The notes beneath the pieces are model-generated. The model did no database searches and was not told where the DNA came from. It saw nothing but the letters and a program-made list of their open reading frames with translations. A DNA stretch of 64,000 nt from Aphrocallistes beatrix (Eukaryota; Porifera; Hexactinellida; Sceptrulophora; Aphrocallistidae): the NCBI GenBank assembly GCA_963281255.1, contig OY725494.1, positions 3,175,934-3,239,933 on the forward strand. The letters run 5' to 3'. Each line of letters opens with the position of its first letter. The stretch's first letter is position 1. Of this stretch, positions 18,264 through 30,500 are shown one piece after another. Made by a program: the position numbers and the translations under genes.

Positions 18264-18478
18264 TAATCTATTAATGAAGTCAATAACATTTAGTTAGTAA
18301 TTACTGCAAATATTTTAATAAGTCAAGTTCACAAAAGAAGAGAAACCAATTCCGAGCGAGCGAAATTTTGTGTAAAATTTCGCTCGCTCAGAATTGGTTT
18401 ATCTTCTTTTGTGAACTTGACTTATTAAATATTTGCATTGGTTACTGACTAAATATTATTGACTTCATTAATAGATTT
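18264..18478. repeat. Near-perfect 215 bp foldback palindrome
   Basis: Two arms of about 100 bp are almost exact reverse complements around a loop of about 10 bases. Each arm ends at the centre with GAGCGAGCGAAATTTT. A diverged half copy, with the same GCGCTCGCTC-type core and the following GAATTGGTTT, is at 34462-34535, so this is a dispersed foldback MITE family. Confidence 0.8.
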
Positions 18479-18843
18479 GGTCCATTTGTCGATATAGATA
18501 TCTGGTCGAAAAATGGACCATGTATATACAGGTGTCCGCTATCTAAAGTTGACGTCATGGCAGGTTCCACTGTAGTAATATTAAACCGTTCTATCCCTAG
18601 TGATCTACATTATATAAAAGAGATTCAGATAATAAATTTTCGGTGATTGATACCGCTAAATTCCTGAAGATTTGGATAACTGTGCATAACTGATAAAATG
18701 CACACCCCTCAACTACTGAAGGTGAGAAGAATGGAACAACCAAGCAATGTAGAGTGACTAAACCATTCAATATAGAAAATGAGTTTATTTATTAAGATGC
18801 AATCTATAATTAAATCCGGCAAAATGGACAAAATTTCAAAATT

Positions 18844-19172
18844 CAAAACAAGCCTCGTTTTCAGCTTAGAGCATGTTAAGCTTTGTTATTATCTACCAAA
18901 CCCCCAATAGCTTCCCTTTGGGGGCTTTTGTGTGGCAAAATGGTCACCTCAAAAATTTGGAAGTGATTGGCGTCTAGAGAATCGGGATATCTTCAAACCC
19001 GAGTAGACTGCCACAAAGGAAATGAAGTTTGAAATTTTGCAAAAATCAAATTCCAAGTTGTTGATCCATGTAACCATTTTGCCCGGCCCCCAAATCCCCC
19101 AAAGGGTGCTTTTGTTTTTTTGATAAATAATAACATGGTTTGACAAGTTCTACATCGAAAACGAGGCTTCCA
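18844..19172. repeat. Foldback element with diverged arms
   Basis: The left arm (from AACAAGCCTCGTTTTC, through CCCTTTGGGGG and GGCAAAATGGT) is repeated in inverse order on the right (ACCATTTTGCC, CCCCCAAAGGG, GAAAACGAGGCTT). Arms are about 130-145 bp with small gaps. No coding. Confidence 0.65.
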
Positions 19173-19372
19173 ACCTTGTCCGTTCTATGAAATATTTATG
19201 CCACAATGAATTAATAACTATGCTGTTTGTGAATTATTCTTAGTTCCTTGTATATATAAAAGGCAACTGTAGCTGTTGATATAATTTCTGAATCAAAATA
19301 GATGGAAAATGTATGCTAGAACTAGAGTAAATAGAATTTGCACATAATTATTTACAAATGTATTTTCACCCA

Positions 19373-20187
19373 TATGCTATTTCCACCCAAACCATGGATA
19401 TTCTATCTCTATGCTACTTTCACCCAAATGTTGATTAGTAGATTATCGTTTTTATGGTTTCGATCATTGTTGTTGATGATACAATGGTATTATTTATATA
19501 CAGTTATGCATATAATACCTTTGTGCAAGTTGTAATGTTTACTTATTTTTGCTTTTACTACTTTGACCACAAACATAAAAGAGTATATAAAGAATATACA
19601 GTAGAACCTCTATAAGTGGGACAATATTAATATTAATCAATATTAAGCATAATATAAACAAAATTAGAACTAAATTGCTGGATGCTTATTTTTTCATTCA
19701 TTATCTTGACCCGGTACTTATTCGGAGCAATACAGTATACGTATATATTCGAATATTAATACAAATGTAGGTTTTAAATTTCTAAATACAGTAAACTTCA
19801 GTTATAAGTTCCTATAATTCCCCTAATACAAAAAAATAATTCAGCAATAGCATCCCTAATGAAGGTAACTTAGTGGCTTATATTCTACTACACCGTAGAT
19901 GGTCCGCCTGGGCTACTCAAGGTACCAACGAATAGTACGCCTCTTAATTTACTTAAGATGCATGCGGTATGTTCTGTATTACTTTTATGCATGTTTTTCT
20001 CATGAGTTTTAAACTATGTGATTATTGTTAGAAATGTATGAATAGTAAATATATGTAGAGCTAAAATAAATACCATTGTAATCATCATCAACAATGATCG
20101 AAACCATAAAAACGATAATCTACTAATCAACACTTGGGTGAAAGTAGCATAGAGATAGAATATCCATGGTTTGGGTGAAAATAGCAT
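19373..20187. repeat. Inverted repeat pair, 122 bp arms, 0.57 kb spacer
   Basis: 19373-19495 and 20067-20187 are inverted copies with few differences. Each includes AAACCATGGATATTCTATCT and GATTATCGTTTTTATGGTTT. ORFs on opposite strands appear to encode the same peptide only because the DNA is repeated. The spacer holds a lone Tigger-like terminus at 19600. Confidence 0.75.
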
Positions 20188-21844
20188 GAAACAGTACTCT
20201 TCACTTGTTTGCGCTGGGGTTCTGAAGACATTTAACTGATTGTTATGCAACTATATAATGAGTTATTGACATATGTTTGTAAAATGTACATATAAACATA
20301 TTTCATACCTTTTACCCAAATTTGTATTTCAAGCATACTCTAGAGTCTAGAAGCTAGATATCAACAACTAATAAATTAGGGTACCCACTATGTTTTCTAT
20401 TTTGTACATGCAAGGTTATATTGTAAATATTTCACACTTCTTATCTATAGAGAGATAGCTATCGCTCTATCAACCCACATTATTTGTATGAGTTTCTGTG
20501 GAGGAGAAAGCTTATCTGTTTTACGCCATTTGTCTTATCAATAAAAAGATTCTGGTTTAGTCACATGAACCATTAATTAATTAAAGATAAATTACTGTAA
20601 CATGTCCTTGACCTAATTTTATCATGTCAATTAGAAAGCATGGACAATCAGAAAACAACTTCGGTCGGCAGACGGAGATTTATTTTCGCAGCTCCAGTAA
20701 TTGACTCGAAGGAACGTCAAATGTAAACATCGTAATGCATCGGGAAACACTCATTATAGAGCATTCTAAATGTGAATTTGAAACTACATAGTGGAATAGC
20801 TTATATTAGCCGTTGAGATTTTACATCTAGTTCGAAATAATAATTCTTTAAAAAGTGTGAAAATATTGTATACAAAACTCATATAATGTTCATATTATGT
20901 ATTACTTGCAAAGTGCGAAATTCGGATTCTACATCGTGAAATATCCTACATTAGCTATTGAAATATTATTATATCTTTAACGAAGCTTTGCGTGGTGTTA
21001 AAATATGAATATACGTTTCTAAAAACCGGAAGTGATGGGATTTCGCGAAAAAATATAGACTATGCACACCTATACCATAAATACATAAATCCTACATTCG
21101 AATTTGGTAAAAATCGGACTGTTAGATTTCGCAGTAGCGGACGGACGTAGAACGTCGCCCATGCCTTATGCGTATACGTATAAGGTCATCTCCCGGAGCT
21201 ACACTAAAATGACTGAGTTAATTTAGAGTAAATGCACATCAAAAGGTAAATATCAGACACATTGCTTTCATTCCTATAAGACCAATTTCACTCGACAAAT
21301 TAGTTTTTTTCAGTTTATAATCCCAACTATACTTAACCCGTGACAAAATGCCAGCATCCAATCTCTCCAATTAAAAATAAATCAAACTATTTGCTACATT
21401 CTTAAGTGTATTAGCAATTCCTATTCAGGATTAGTATTAACTATCATTGTTTATCTACCCATGAATGAAAACATTGTAAATTTTATTGTCAGCTTTAATA
21501 TGAAGACATATACATCAAGAGCATATATTACAATATACATAATAATAAGTTATTAGTATTAATTGTCGCAGGACATACAAACAAGAATTGAATATTAAGA
21601 TAAACACAGAAACACTAATTCTACTACTTAACTAAGTAAAAACGGAATCGTAAATACAAGTGCTTTGGATAAGGATTTTACATGTATTCAAAATAGACAG
21701 AAGAGGTGAAGTAGAGTAGAAAAGTGAAAGAGAGAATATCTTATTACGAGGCTCGGGTCGTATTGTTCCCATTTCATCACACTATGTATATACTACACTG
21801 TTATGGATAGATGTATTTCTCTTCCTAGCTTTCAATTCTCTCAT

Positions 21845-23458
21845 TTACTGTGTGAGGTGGAGCCGACTTAGATTTTCCGTTACCATAGTCTGTTCGACAC
21901 GTTCTTCGATTTTTATTCCATTCTTCTTAGCGAATTGATTGCAGATCTCGCGGATTTCGTCGCACCCGAACCTCTCTGCTTCCTGCAGGATTTCCAGGAG
22001 GTGGGGCTGGTCTAGACACTTGGTCAAGTATTCCAGACATTGGTTCTTGAGGTGTTGGATGGAGAACGTGTGTGCCAGGGCCGTCACCTGCACAACCTGT
22101 GGCAAGGACAGCTCGACACAGTCGGAGTAGAGGTAGCGGAGGAAGGCTTGGGTGCAGGCGTAGTCAACCCCTGGGAGGTAGACCACATGCTCCACGTGGA
22201 AGGGTAGCGCGTCCTCTCTCTCCGAGTCCTGGGAGTCCGAGGTGTTGATGGAGTTCATCGCGTCGCGAATCATCTCCTTCTTGAAGGAGTTGATTGGGGA
22301 CTTCAAGCCGATGGGGATGGAGGACTGGGAGACGAGGGAGGGAGGGGTGGGGCTCTCCTCGCGGCAGGATTGCAGAGACTGCTCTACATTCGGGATTTCG
22401 TTCGAGGGCGCTGCCTCCGATGAGATGAGTAGGTGGATGGTAGAGGCGACGCAAATCCCAAACGAGGAGAGTGGCATGTGGTCCAGCATCTCCGTCTGAT
22501 CGTGGACGAGTCGCTGTGCCTTCATGTGGATTCCCTGCTGGAAGAAGATGCGATACTTCACGTTGGCCACCAGGTCAGAGGGCCGCGCCCACACCACGCA
22601 CATCTGCCCCGTGAGCGTCATCACCTTGAGGGGGACCGCCACCTCCGTGCTGTAGAGGTACGGGATCATAGAGGGGCATCGGGCGGCCAGGACAGCGCGA
22701 CTCGCGAACAACCGGTCCCCATGGCTGGTCTGGAAACACACGTCAGAGCCGACGAACTTGGCCTTGTTGAGCGTCCCCAGCAGGTCCCTCGTCAGGCCCC
22801 ACTGCTGGTCCGCCGAGGAGAGGTAGATGGAGCAGCCGGGGAGGTATGAGGTGGCAGGAGGGGACACGTCGGAAGGGGGGCTGCCTCGAATGGGTCGCGA
22901 GTCCAGGGAGTGGTCGGATCGGCTGGAGCTGGAGCTAGAGCCATAGGATTGGTTATGAAGACTGTTCTCCTCGTGACCCTCCAGGTACACGGGGAAGAAA
23001 GGGTCCGAAGAGGAGTCTTGAGAAAAGCGATTCTCCATTCGTGGGGAGAAGCTGCTGCTGCGATGAATGGGGTTGCTATTCTCAATCTTTTTGGGGGTGG
23101 AGGGGGACTCTATTTTCGAGATCTTGCTCCTTGAGTCTTCAGCATCACTCTGTGCTCCATCTTGAGGGCTTCCAAAACTTGTATCAGAGCCATTTCTTGG
23201 TTTCGCTTTTCCTCTTTTCCCGCGGCCCCGCACATTCTTAGGACTGCTGGAACAGAAAGAAGCGGGGGTTGTAAAAGGACCATTCAAGTTACTACTTCCT
23301 GATCTTTCCACGAGTTCCTGAAGTTTTCGTCTGTACACGTTTCGCGTGCTACTGGTGATGGGTCCGAGAGAAAGGTACCCGTAGGATTTGAGACACTCTC
23401 CGAGACGAACGTCGGATAAACTCTCAATATTTATTGAATCATAGACGGCAGTAGCCAT
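21845..23458 (-). CDS. LEM domain / ubiquitin-like-split BTB protein
   Basis: A 537-residue single-exon protein with an unusual domain order. Residues about 10-52 form a LEM domain (LSDVRLGECLKSYGYLSLGP, then STRNVYRRKL), a fold that in known proteins binds BAF on chromatin. Residues 55-205 are basic then Ser/Pro-rich. A BTB fold starts at about 236 (GSDVCFQT, then FASRAVLAARCPSMIPYLY) but is interrupted at 274-347 by a ubiquitin-like domain (VPLKVMTLTGQ, PSDLVANVK, QRLVHD, STIHLLI) lacking a C-terminal GG. After a polar linker, the BTB second half resumes at about 420-480 (YLPGVDYACTQAFLRYLYSD, then ALAHTFSIQHLKNQCLEYL), and a BACK-like helical stretch runs to about 512. BTB-BACK proteins are often Cullin-3 adaptors, so an adaptor linking chromatin to ubiquitin ligation is conceivable; that is inference. 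I know of no described protein with this order. The frame is unbroken, and the start is the first ATG. Confidence 0.88.
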   Translation of the reverse strand: MATAVYDSINIESLSDVRLGECLKSYGYLSLGPITSSTRNVYRRKLQELVERSGSSNLNGPFTTPASFCSSSPKNVRGRGKRGKAKPRNGSDTSFGSPQDGAQSDAEDSRSKISKIESPSTPKKIENSNPIHRSSSFSPRMENRFSQDSSSDPFFPVYLEGHEENSLHNQSYGSSSSSSRSDHSLDSRPIRGSPPSDVSPPATSYLPGCSIYLSSADQQWGLTRDLLGTLNKAKFVGSDVCFQTSHGDRLFASRAVLAARCPSMIPYLYSTEVAVPLKVMTLTGQMCVVWARPSDLVANVKYRIFFQQGIHMKAQRLVHDQTEMLDHMPLSSFGICVASTIHLLISSEAAPSNEIPNVEQSLQSCREESPTPPSLVSQSSIPIGLKSPINSFKKEMIRDAMNSINTSDSQDSEREDALPFHVEHVVYLPGVDYACTQAFLRYLYSDCVELSLPQVVQVTALAHTFSIQHLKNQCLEYLTKCLDQPHLLEILQEAERFGCDEIREICNQFAKKNGIKIEERVEQTMVTENLSRLHLTQ

Positions 23459-24273
23459 TCTGTTTAGTCAGGTTGAAATGAAATAATGCTTGAGGAGAAT
23501 AATCACGATGTGATACCAATTTGATAATTATCTCAGATGCTTGTGCAGTAAATCTGATACCTCTCAAAGGCTAATAATGCTTACACAAAAAGAATGAACT
23601 TTCTCAAAAAGGAAACAAAAGAAAACTTATGCATAATGGTTAATATTACACGATCAGGCCTATTTATATGGGCCCTTTTTGTGTACTCGCAAGGCTTAAT
23701 AACTTTGGATGATGGACACACAATAATTATAAATTGGAACGAAGGTTCGATTTCCTGGAATGGCATCCGGATTTAGACACCCTGTACTTTTTGTTGCAGA
23801 AATAGCACCTAGGAGACAAGCCACGAGTCGAAGAATGAGGTAACCAACAAAACTTTTGGCTATGAACCTTGAACTGAATGCTTAGAAAGTGAATTAATTA
23901 AAAAAGCCTATAGTAGATAGCTATTCAAAGCAAATTTTTAAATTAGTAACTGATTGCATCAGCGTTCGTAGCAGTAACAGATGGCAGAGAATACTGAAAA
24001 CTACCGCTCGAAGAAGCCAGGTGGTATCAAAAGCTCTGGAATGGAGAGATATAATTTCAGAGAATAATGAGAATGAATTTGCAATAAATATGCTTTGTAG
24101 CAAAACTATGTCTATTTTTAGCCACTAAAGAAAAACTGATACTGAAACCTGCATTCCTTTGCATAATGGTCTACGTATAGTGGTTTATTATGCTGCAAAT
24201 AGTATTAAGGAGAATCTTGTATACAGAATATTTCTTATTAAGCATGACTCGACATGAAAACACAGTAGCAATT
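23459..24273. other. Intergenic DNA, LEM/BTB to CDKL
   Basis: About 0.8 kb between the 5' end of the LEM/BTB gene and the 3' end of the CDKL gene. Two opposite 60-codon ORFs near 23581-23776 resemble nothing. No repeat was recognised. Confidence 0.5.
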
Positions 24274-26410
24274 TTAAACAATAAATGAGTCGTCAGAATC
24301 GTTACGAGGGATATAGGAGAATTCTAATGGAGTGAGCTGAGAAATGTTTGTTGGCACTTTCGGTTGATCGAGTTTAGATAAAGATGCGTGCTGTTTTTCG
24401 TTCCATTTTCTCGACGAGAGGATTGTCTCAGGGTTAGGGAGTGCACGTAGTTGGGAGTTCTTGAATGAACTCTTCTCTTTTGGGTGTAGATTGGGGAGAA
24501 ATGAAGCTGCGGTCTTATTGAGGAGAGCTGCGGCATCTGTGCTGGTGTGCTTGCGCTTCGTTTGAGAGACCTGCTGAGGCGTGAGGGGTAGCTCATAGGA
24601 CGCCTGCGGCCTGGTGTGTCTAGGATCTGAACTGCGCTTCGGCGAGCTGAAGGAATCAGCAGGTGTCAAATTCTCAGGCGTGTGGCGTCTTGCAGGACTG
24701 CGGGTGCTGTTAGCGAGTAAGCGGGGGCCCTGTTGCTTCGTCACGGAGTGCCTCCCTTCCCTCCCTCCCAGTTCGGACGTGACTGTACCGTTTGTAACAT
24801 GATGGATGGAATCAGGAATACGCACCAGGTCCTTTCTGAAGGATTGGGACGGGTCATGAGAGCCCAAATCTCGATTCGATCTGGATTCAATTGCTTGGAG
24901 CTCTAACAGTAACTTCTCGATTGGATTGATTTCCAGAGGAGACTGTGTGTCCGCGACCAGGTGGCTACTCCGCTTGAGCTTGCGCTTAGTTACACTGTTG
25001 CCGGTCTCCTTCTTGGAGGGAGAGGAGGTGGGAGAAGCTGACGTTACAACCTCCTCAGGTATGGGAGTAGGCGGGAAGTGTCTGAACCCGTACACGATCA
25101 CACCTAGCTTCTGTAGTAGCACATTCTCCTTGTACTCCAGGCGCACCTGAGTGGACAGGTGCGGCAGGAAGGTGTTGATGAACTTGCTGTCGTTAAAGTA
25201 GGCATGGCTGATAATGCCGCCTGAATCTGGTCGGCGCTTCGGGTCCAGGATGAGACAGGTCTGAATGAAGTCCACTGCCGAGGAGGGAATTTTCGGGAAA
25301 CGCTGCTGAATGGGCACCACGCGACGGACAACTGGCAGTTTCACACCTCTGAAGAGAGAGTTTGTGTTGAATAGCTCCCTGTGATAGGTGATGAGGTTGC
25401 CTAGGCACTTGGTGATGTGGTAGATCTGGTCGATGTCCGAGTCTCCAGGGAAGAGCGGCTCTCCGCTGAGCAGCTCTACCAGCAGGCAGCCAATCGACCA
25501 GACGTCCACACTCTCGTTGTACATGTTGTCCCCCACCAGCAGCTCAGGGGCCCGGTACCACCTCGTGGCCACGTAGTCCGTGTACGCCTCTCCTGGAGCC
25601 GCCATGCGTCTACAGCAAGGAGTTAATTTGGATTTCAATTTGCATCTCTGTTAGCGAATATCGAGAAGAAATATCTACCTTGCAAACCCGAAGTCGCAGA
25701 GCTTGACCACGCCTCTCTCGGATATGAGCACATTTTCTGGTTTCACGTCTCTATGCACCACCCCGTTGAGGTGACAGAACCTGATTCCCTGTAGAACTTG
25801 CCAGATTATTCCTTTCCCCTTGTACTCATCCAGCCCCTGAGGGCTTCCCTCCAGCTCGTCCAGGACCGTGTGGTCTACGTACTCGAACACCAGATAGTAG
25901 TGCTTCTTCTTCTTGAAGACCTAAGATAACAACACACTGATAAATGATTAAATAACTTACAAAATAATGCTAATTCCTATAACATGATATCGTTAAATGC
26001 TGCTTGCATAATTGCATATTTACACACTACTGTGTATCTGCTCCAGACGTGAAGCTTTTAGTCTAGCAAAGAAATGTTAGACTTGTCTAGCTCCATCCTA
26101 GATCATTTTACAGTAGATTCAAAAGCAGATAATAATTTGCAATTCTACTTGAGTTCCTATTGAATGTAATTAAGCACAATTATGGTTTTACGATTACAGG
26201 AGATACCTCGAGGAGACTAATGAGATTATCGTGTCGCAGCAGTTTCAGCATCTTGACCTCTCTCAGAGCGATCTTCTTCACGGAGGGATCCTCTTCTGGC
26301 TCCATGAACTTCTTGACAGCCACTAGCTGCCCTGTCTCCTTGTGCTTGCACTTCATCACTATTCCGTAGGCTCCCTCCCCCAGCACTGCTAGCGACTCGT
26401 ATCGATGCAT
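24274..26410 (-). CDS. CDKL2: Cyclin-dependent kinase-like kinase (CDKL2/3-like)
   Basis: Three exons (26410-26207, 25920-25679, 25609-24274) give 593 residues with in-frame GT-AG joins. It is a Ser/Thr kinase of the CMGC group. The glycine loop GEGAYG, the lysine in VAVKKF, a KKIALREV helix C that differs from the [24 protein letters not shown], and an activation loop with the MAPK-like T-D-Y motif before [10 protein letters not shown] are all present, as are DVWSIGC and [17 protein letters not shown]. These details fit CDKL2/CDKL3 better than CDKL1 or CDKL5. The C-terminal extension of about 300 residues is basic, Ser/Pro-rich and of low complexity. CDKL kinases act in cilia and neurons of other animals; substrates here are unknown. 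The paralogue choice is less certain than the family. Confidence 0.9.
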
Positions 26411-26730
26411 CGCTACAGCTATTATTAGTCAGGTAGAAACACGCCAGTTGGATTATTAAAACCGTAGAATGCCCAGTGGGGACACAGTGTCCCCGATATC
26501 GCGGATGTCTCCCAGCCATTTCTATGGCATTGAAGCCATATAAATGCTGGGCATTCTTAACTGAGGACTTATTACTAGTATTAGCTAAGATGTGAGGACA
26601 TTTTATGTTCCCAGGCTTTAGGATAATTATGTGGGATTTATCAGTGGCGTATCCATGGTGGTAAGGAGTACGCACGCTTTTCACCTACCTGCAGCTTAAA
26701 TGGTTTATCTGTGTTTAATACGCAATCTAT

Positions 26731-26960
26731 ACCGTAAACTGGGGCGACTTTGGCCCTAGGAGGTGACTTTGTCCCACAATTGCAATTTTAATAAAATATA
26801 CTCAAACTTATTAATCAATGTAATCACATTGGTAATATGTTAAATGAAACTCTGAATATATCAAGGTATTTAAACCGCAATAAGTTTAAGTATATTTTAT
26901 TAAAATTGCTATTGTGGGACAAAGTCACCTCTTAGGGCCAAAGTCGCCCCAGTTTACGGT
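26731..26960. mobile_element. 230 bp foldback MITE upstream of CDKL
   Basis: An almost perfect palindrome with arms of about 85 bp, starting ACCGTAAACTGGGGCGACTT and ending with its complement. It lies 320 bp upstream of the CDKL start codon, where it could affect the promoter or sit in a 5' UTR. Confidence 0.8.
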
Positions 26961-27523
26961 CATTTATTCGTACATCAATCAAGACAGTGTTATTCCTCCT
27001 TAAATTTGCATGTCTATAATCAATACCTTAATTGAATAGGAGTTAAATTGTGCCATTGTTAATCGTCGAATCTGATTAGTGCATTATGTCAACGCGCAAC
27101 TGATCCATCTAATTGTTCATAATTCAGTGTGGAACTATATCAATGGGACATCACAGTATTTGGATACATACTCATGCATCCCACTGGCGTGGGCCTGTTT
27201 TCATACTAATTAATGGATCTTTGTAAATGTTGTATTTGATCAATTAACTTAAATTAACCTAATTCTCATCCTCAAGCTAAATTGACATCAATAATATTGC
27301 GATTAACTGCTAGAAATCACGAGAACGCCAACATAATGATGAAATCATCATTTGGTTAGCTCGTTTGAATGAATTAATTCAAAGATTACAGTTACACATC
27401 ATTAATTATTGAATTACAAGAAAGGAAATAGTTGCTACATTATGGCTAACAGATTCGTAATAAAGTTGAGTTAGGCTGTGTGTTAATAAAAGTAATACAA
27501 AGACGTGTTGTTAATAAACTAAA
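26961..27523. other. Intergenic DNA, CDKL to UNG
   Basis: No gene, repeat or motif was recognised in this AT-rich stretch. Confidence 0.45.
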
Positions 27524-30500
27524 CTATTGAATGCACCAATTGATTGAATCCTTCCCATTTTTCACGAGATATTCGTTTGCCTTTGAGAAGCATTTGCATC
27601 CCATGAAGTACTTAACTGAGAGAGGAGACGGGTGACCTGAGACCAGAATGCAATGCTTCTTCTTATCAATTAGTTTCGTCTTGTTTTCTGCGAACTTTCC
27701 CCAAAGAACAAACACAACATTCGAGCAGTGATCACTTATCCGCTTTATCACAGCATCGGTGAATTTCTGCCAGCCGCACTTAGCGTGAGAATTAGCTTTA
27801 TGTGCCCTAAAAGACAACGCAAACAGTCAACTCTAAATTTACATGTTAATTGTATAGTAATGAGATCTAATTCAAATTTAATCTTATCAGTTAACCAAAA
27901 GACAATGACTAATTTCAGATATTTATTTGCTTCTTCTTGATATGCCTAACTTATGTCTAGCCAGAGAAATTAATATTTGTAATAAATCTGGAAGAGATCA
28001 ATCTGTAATATTAAAAAGCAAGTTCGACTGATATGCTGATACCCTTGCCATATAGAGAACTCATTAGACATCCAATACACTAACTCTAGTTGTAAATTAG
28101 GAAGTAACATATTGATTACATAAGCTCTCGGGTTAAATTTGATACGATGACTTCTCTGTGATAAGACAGAACTCTTTCCTTGGAAAATATAATTCACGTT
28201 ACGACAAATGTTTTTAAAGTATCAAATTCGTTTCGGGGCCAGATTATGTTACTTAAGAATGTAGTGCGTGGGGACACGAGGTATTAAGTGACATTGGTGT
28301 AATTAGTTTATTCAAATAAAAATTAGCTCTCTTAAATAAGGGAGGGTCTTGTTGTTTGATAAAGGTGCAGATATCTACGTGATTTATTATTTTGGAGGTG
28401 ATATGAGTTCATTAAATCTCAAAATTGAAGAAGGGAGTCAGGATTGTATTACGTCGCATCGTGATATATTATAAGCTAGTTAGTATACTGTATGTGTAGG
28501 ATGATAATATTACATATGTTGTGCAATCCGGATTTTGGGGTTAATTAGCTAAAAACGAGATCACACGCAAGTAGTTTTTAAAATATAAACGACGTTAATA
28601 TAATCATTACGCATTCTGAGAAATAAGCTGACTGGTTTAAAAATGATTGTTATCTTTTTATTTATTTCGAAAGTTTATGTAAAGCGATATCTATAAGACA
28701 TTCTGATTGGGCGATTTCATAATAGTATATATTTGATAAACAATAATTGATTGAGAAAGGAAATGGAAAGCGCATGTGCTTAATAACCACGAAAGAAATT
28801 TTAAGAATTATAATAGTAAATACGTAATTAACGAAAAGTTAAAGTTGATGGTGGAACTTTAAATGTTTATTCAGAGCAAATTTCATTAAAAACTAAATTA
28901 TCATTAACCATAACATTTTAAGAGTATTTCCTAAAGAAATGATATCAATAGCTTTGACCTTTTGAAAAGATGAATACTACTGCAATGCAATAAAATCAAA
29001 TTAGAATGCACTTTACCATCAATTGAAATCCATATTGTAACATTACACCAGTCTCGAATTAATTATTTTGGCTAATCCGATCTATGTACAGTCTACTCCA
29101 GTTAATCAGAAAAAGTATCCAGGAATGGAATTATTTTCAGACACAGAAGCTAATATAAAATCCCCACCAAAAGTATTCGTACACCCAATTGATATAGATT
29201 AGAAATATAACTGTTTGAATGGAAATATTGTGGTGCAGGAATACTTTTGGTAGAGGAGTGTACATCTGTTAATTAAAAACCCAATTTAAATCCAGACAAA
29301 TTACAGGATCCGATGTTTGGATTAATTAAGTGGAGTCGAATGGACTGTGTTTAAATATTGAACATAATATTCCGAATTAGGAAAGGTTTACTGTAAATCA
29401 GAAAATAATATTAAAACATTAGTTAATTTGACGAATGACACACAAAAATATCGCAATATAAAAGCACCTATGATTTCTCAAAAAGGATGGACGTGAATAA
29501 GTGAAAGTTATATTCATTTTCAAAAAAATTAACATGGCTTTTGCAAAAATCTATTTCTCACCATGACATAATTAAATTACAATTTTCTCTCAGTGGGTAG
29601 GTCTGTATTTCAATACGTAGATAGATTGATTAAGTACTGATTAAATTTGCTAGGTATTTCCCTTAAGAACAGGATTATCTCATACCCCACCTCTTCTATT
29701 GCCCTGTACATACCGCCCCTCCAACAACCAACTTACTCGACAGTCAGAGTTGCATTGAGTAGAAACACACCCTGATTAGCCCATGCATCGAGACATCCGT
29801 GACTTGGAACCTTAAACTCTGCTATGTCACTAGCCAGCTCTTTGTAGATGTTCTTAAGACTGGGCGGGACAGCTACTCCCTTCTGTACTGAGAAACAGAG
29901 TCCGTGAGCCTGTCCATTAGCATGGTAAGGATCCTGTCCCAGGATGACGACTTTAACCTTTTACAATTAGTTGGTGAGAATAAATTTTTTAATTAACGTA
30001 TTATTTTAAAATCTCTACCTCGCCGGGGGGAATCAAGTTGAACACATTAAAAATTTGTTCTTTGGGTGGGAATATTTTTTTTCCTAGTGAGTATTCAGAA
30101 TTCAAAAATTTCTCTATTCCGTTGGAATAGGAACTTTCGATTTCTTCCTTCAAAATTTTTTTCCACTCCTCTCCCTCCAGCAGGTCTCTCAGCTTCACTG
30201 CATCTAGAAAATGCATATCAACCATCAGAGAATTTTAAAAAGAAAATTCAATGAGTACCAGCTCCCATGGGAGATATCCTGACCTCTAATGGCATGGACG
30301 GTGTACTACTTCCGTCCGCACGATCAAGATATCTAAAGTCCGATTATAACACAATTTGATAGGTACAATTATCTTCATACACAAGTAAACATACATCTCA
30401 AATACTATATTTTCTGCAAAATTTTATCCGAGTTAAGTACATATTCATTTTTTAACACTTTGTAAATACTAAATGCATTTAGGAATATTGCTATCTCAAG

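Larger units (their letters stand above)
16249..21844. other. 5.6 kb gene-free region, repeats only
   Basis: No coding region of recognisable family is seen. It holds the TA-flanked MITE at 16499, the foldbacks at 18264 and 18844, an inverted pair at 19373/20067, a lone terminus CAGTAGAACCTCTATAAGTG at 19600 (Tigger-like), and the dispersed repeat ending near 21170. I see nothing specific at 16861-18200 or 21200-21844, although the latter should hold the 3' UTR of the LEM/BTB gene. Confidence 0.6.

Noticed and set aside
19338..20250. Two similar ORFs on opposite strands sharing KPWIFYLYATFTQ
   Set aside because: They are the two arms of an inverted DNA repeat, not a gene pair.
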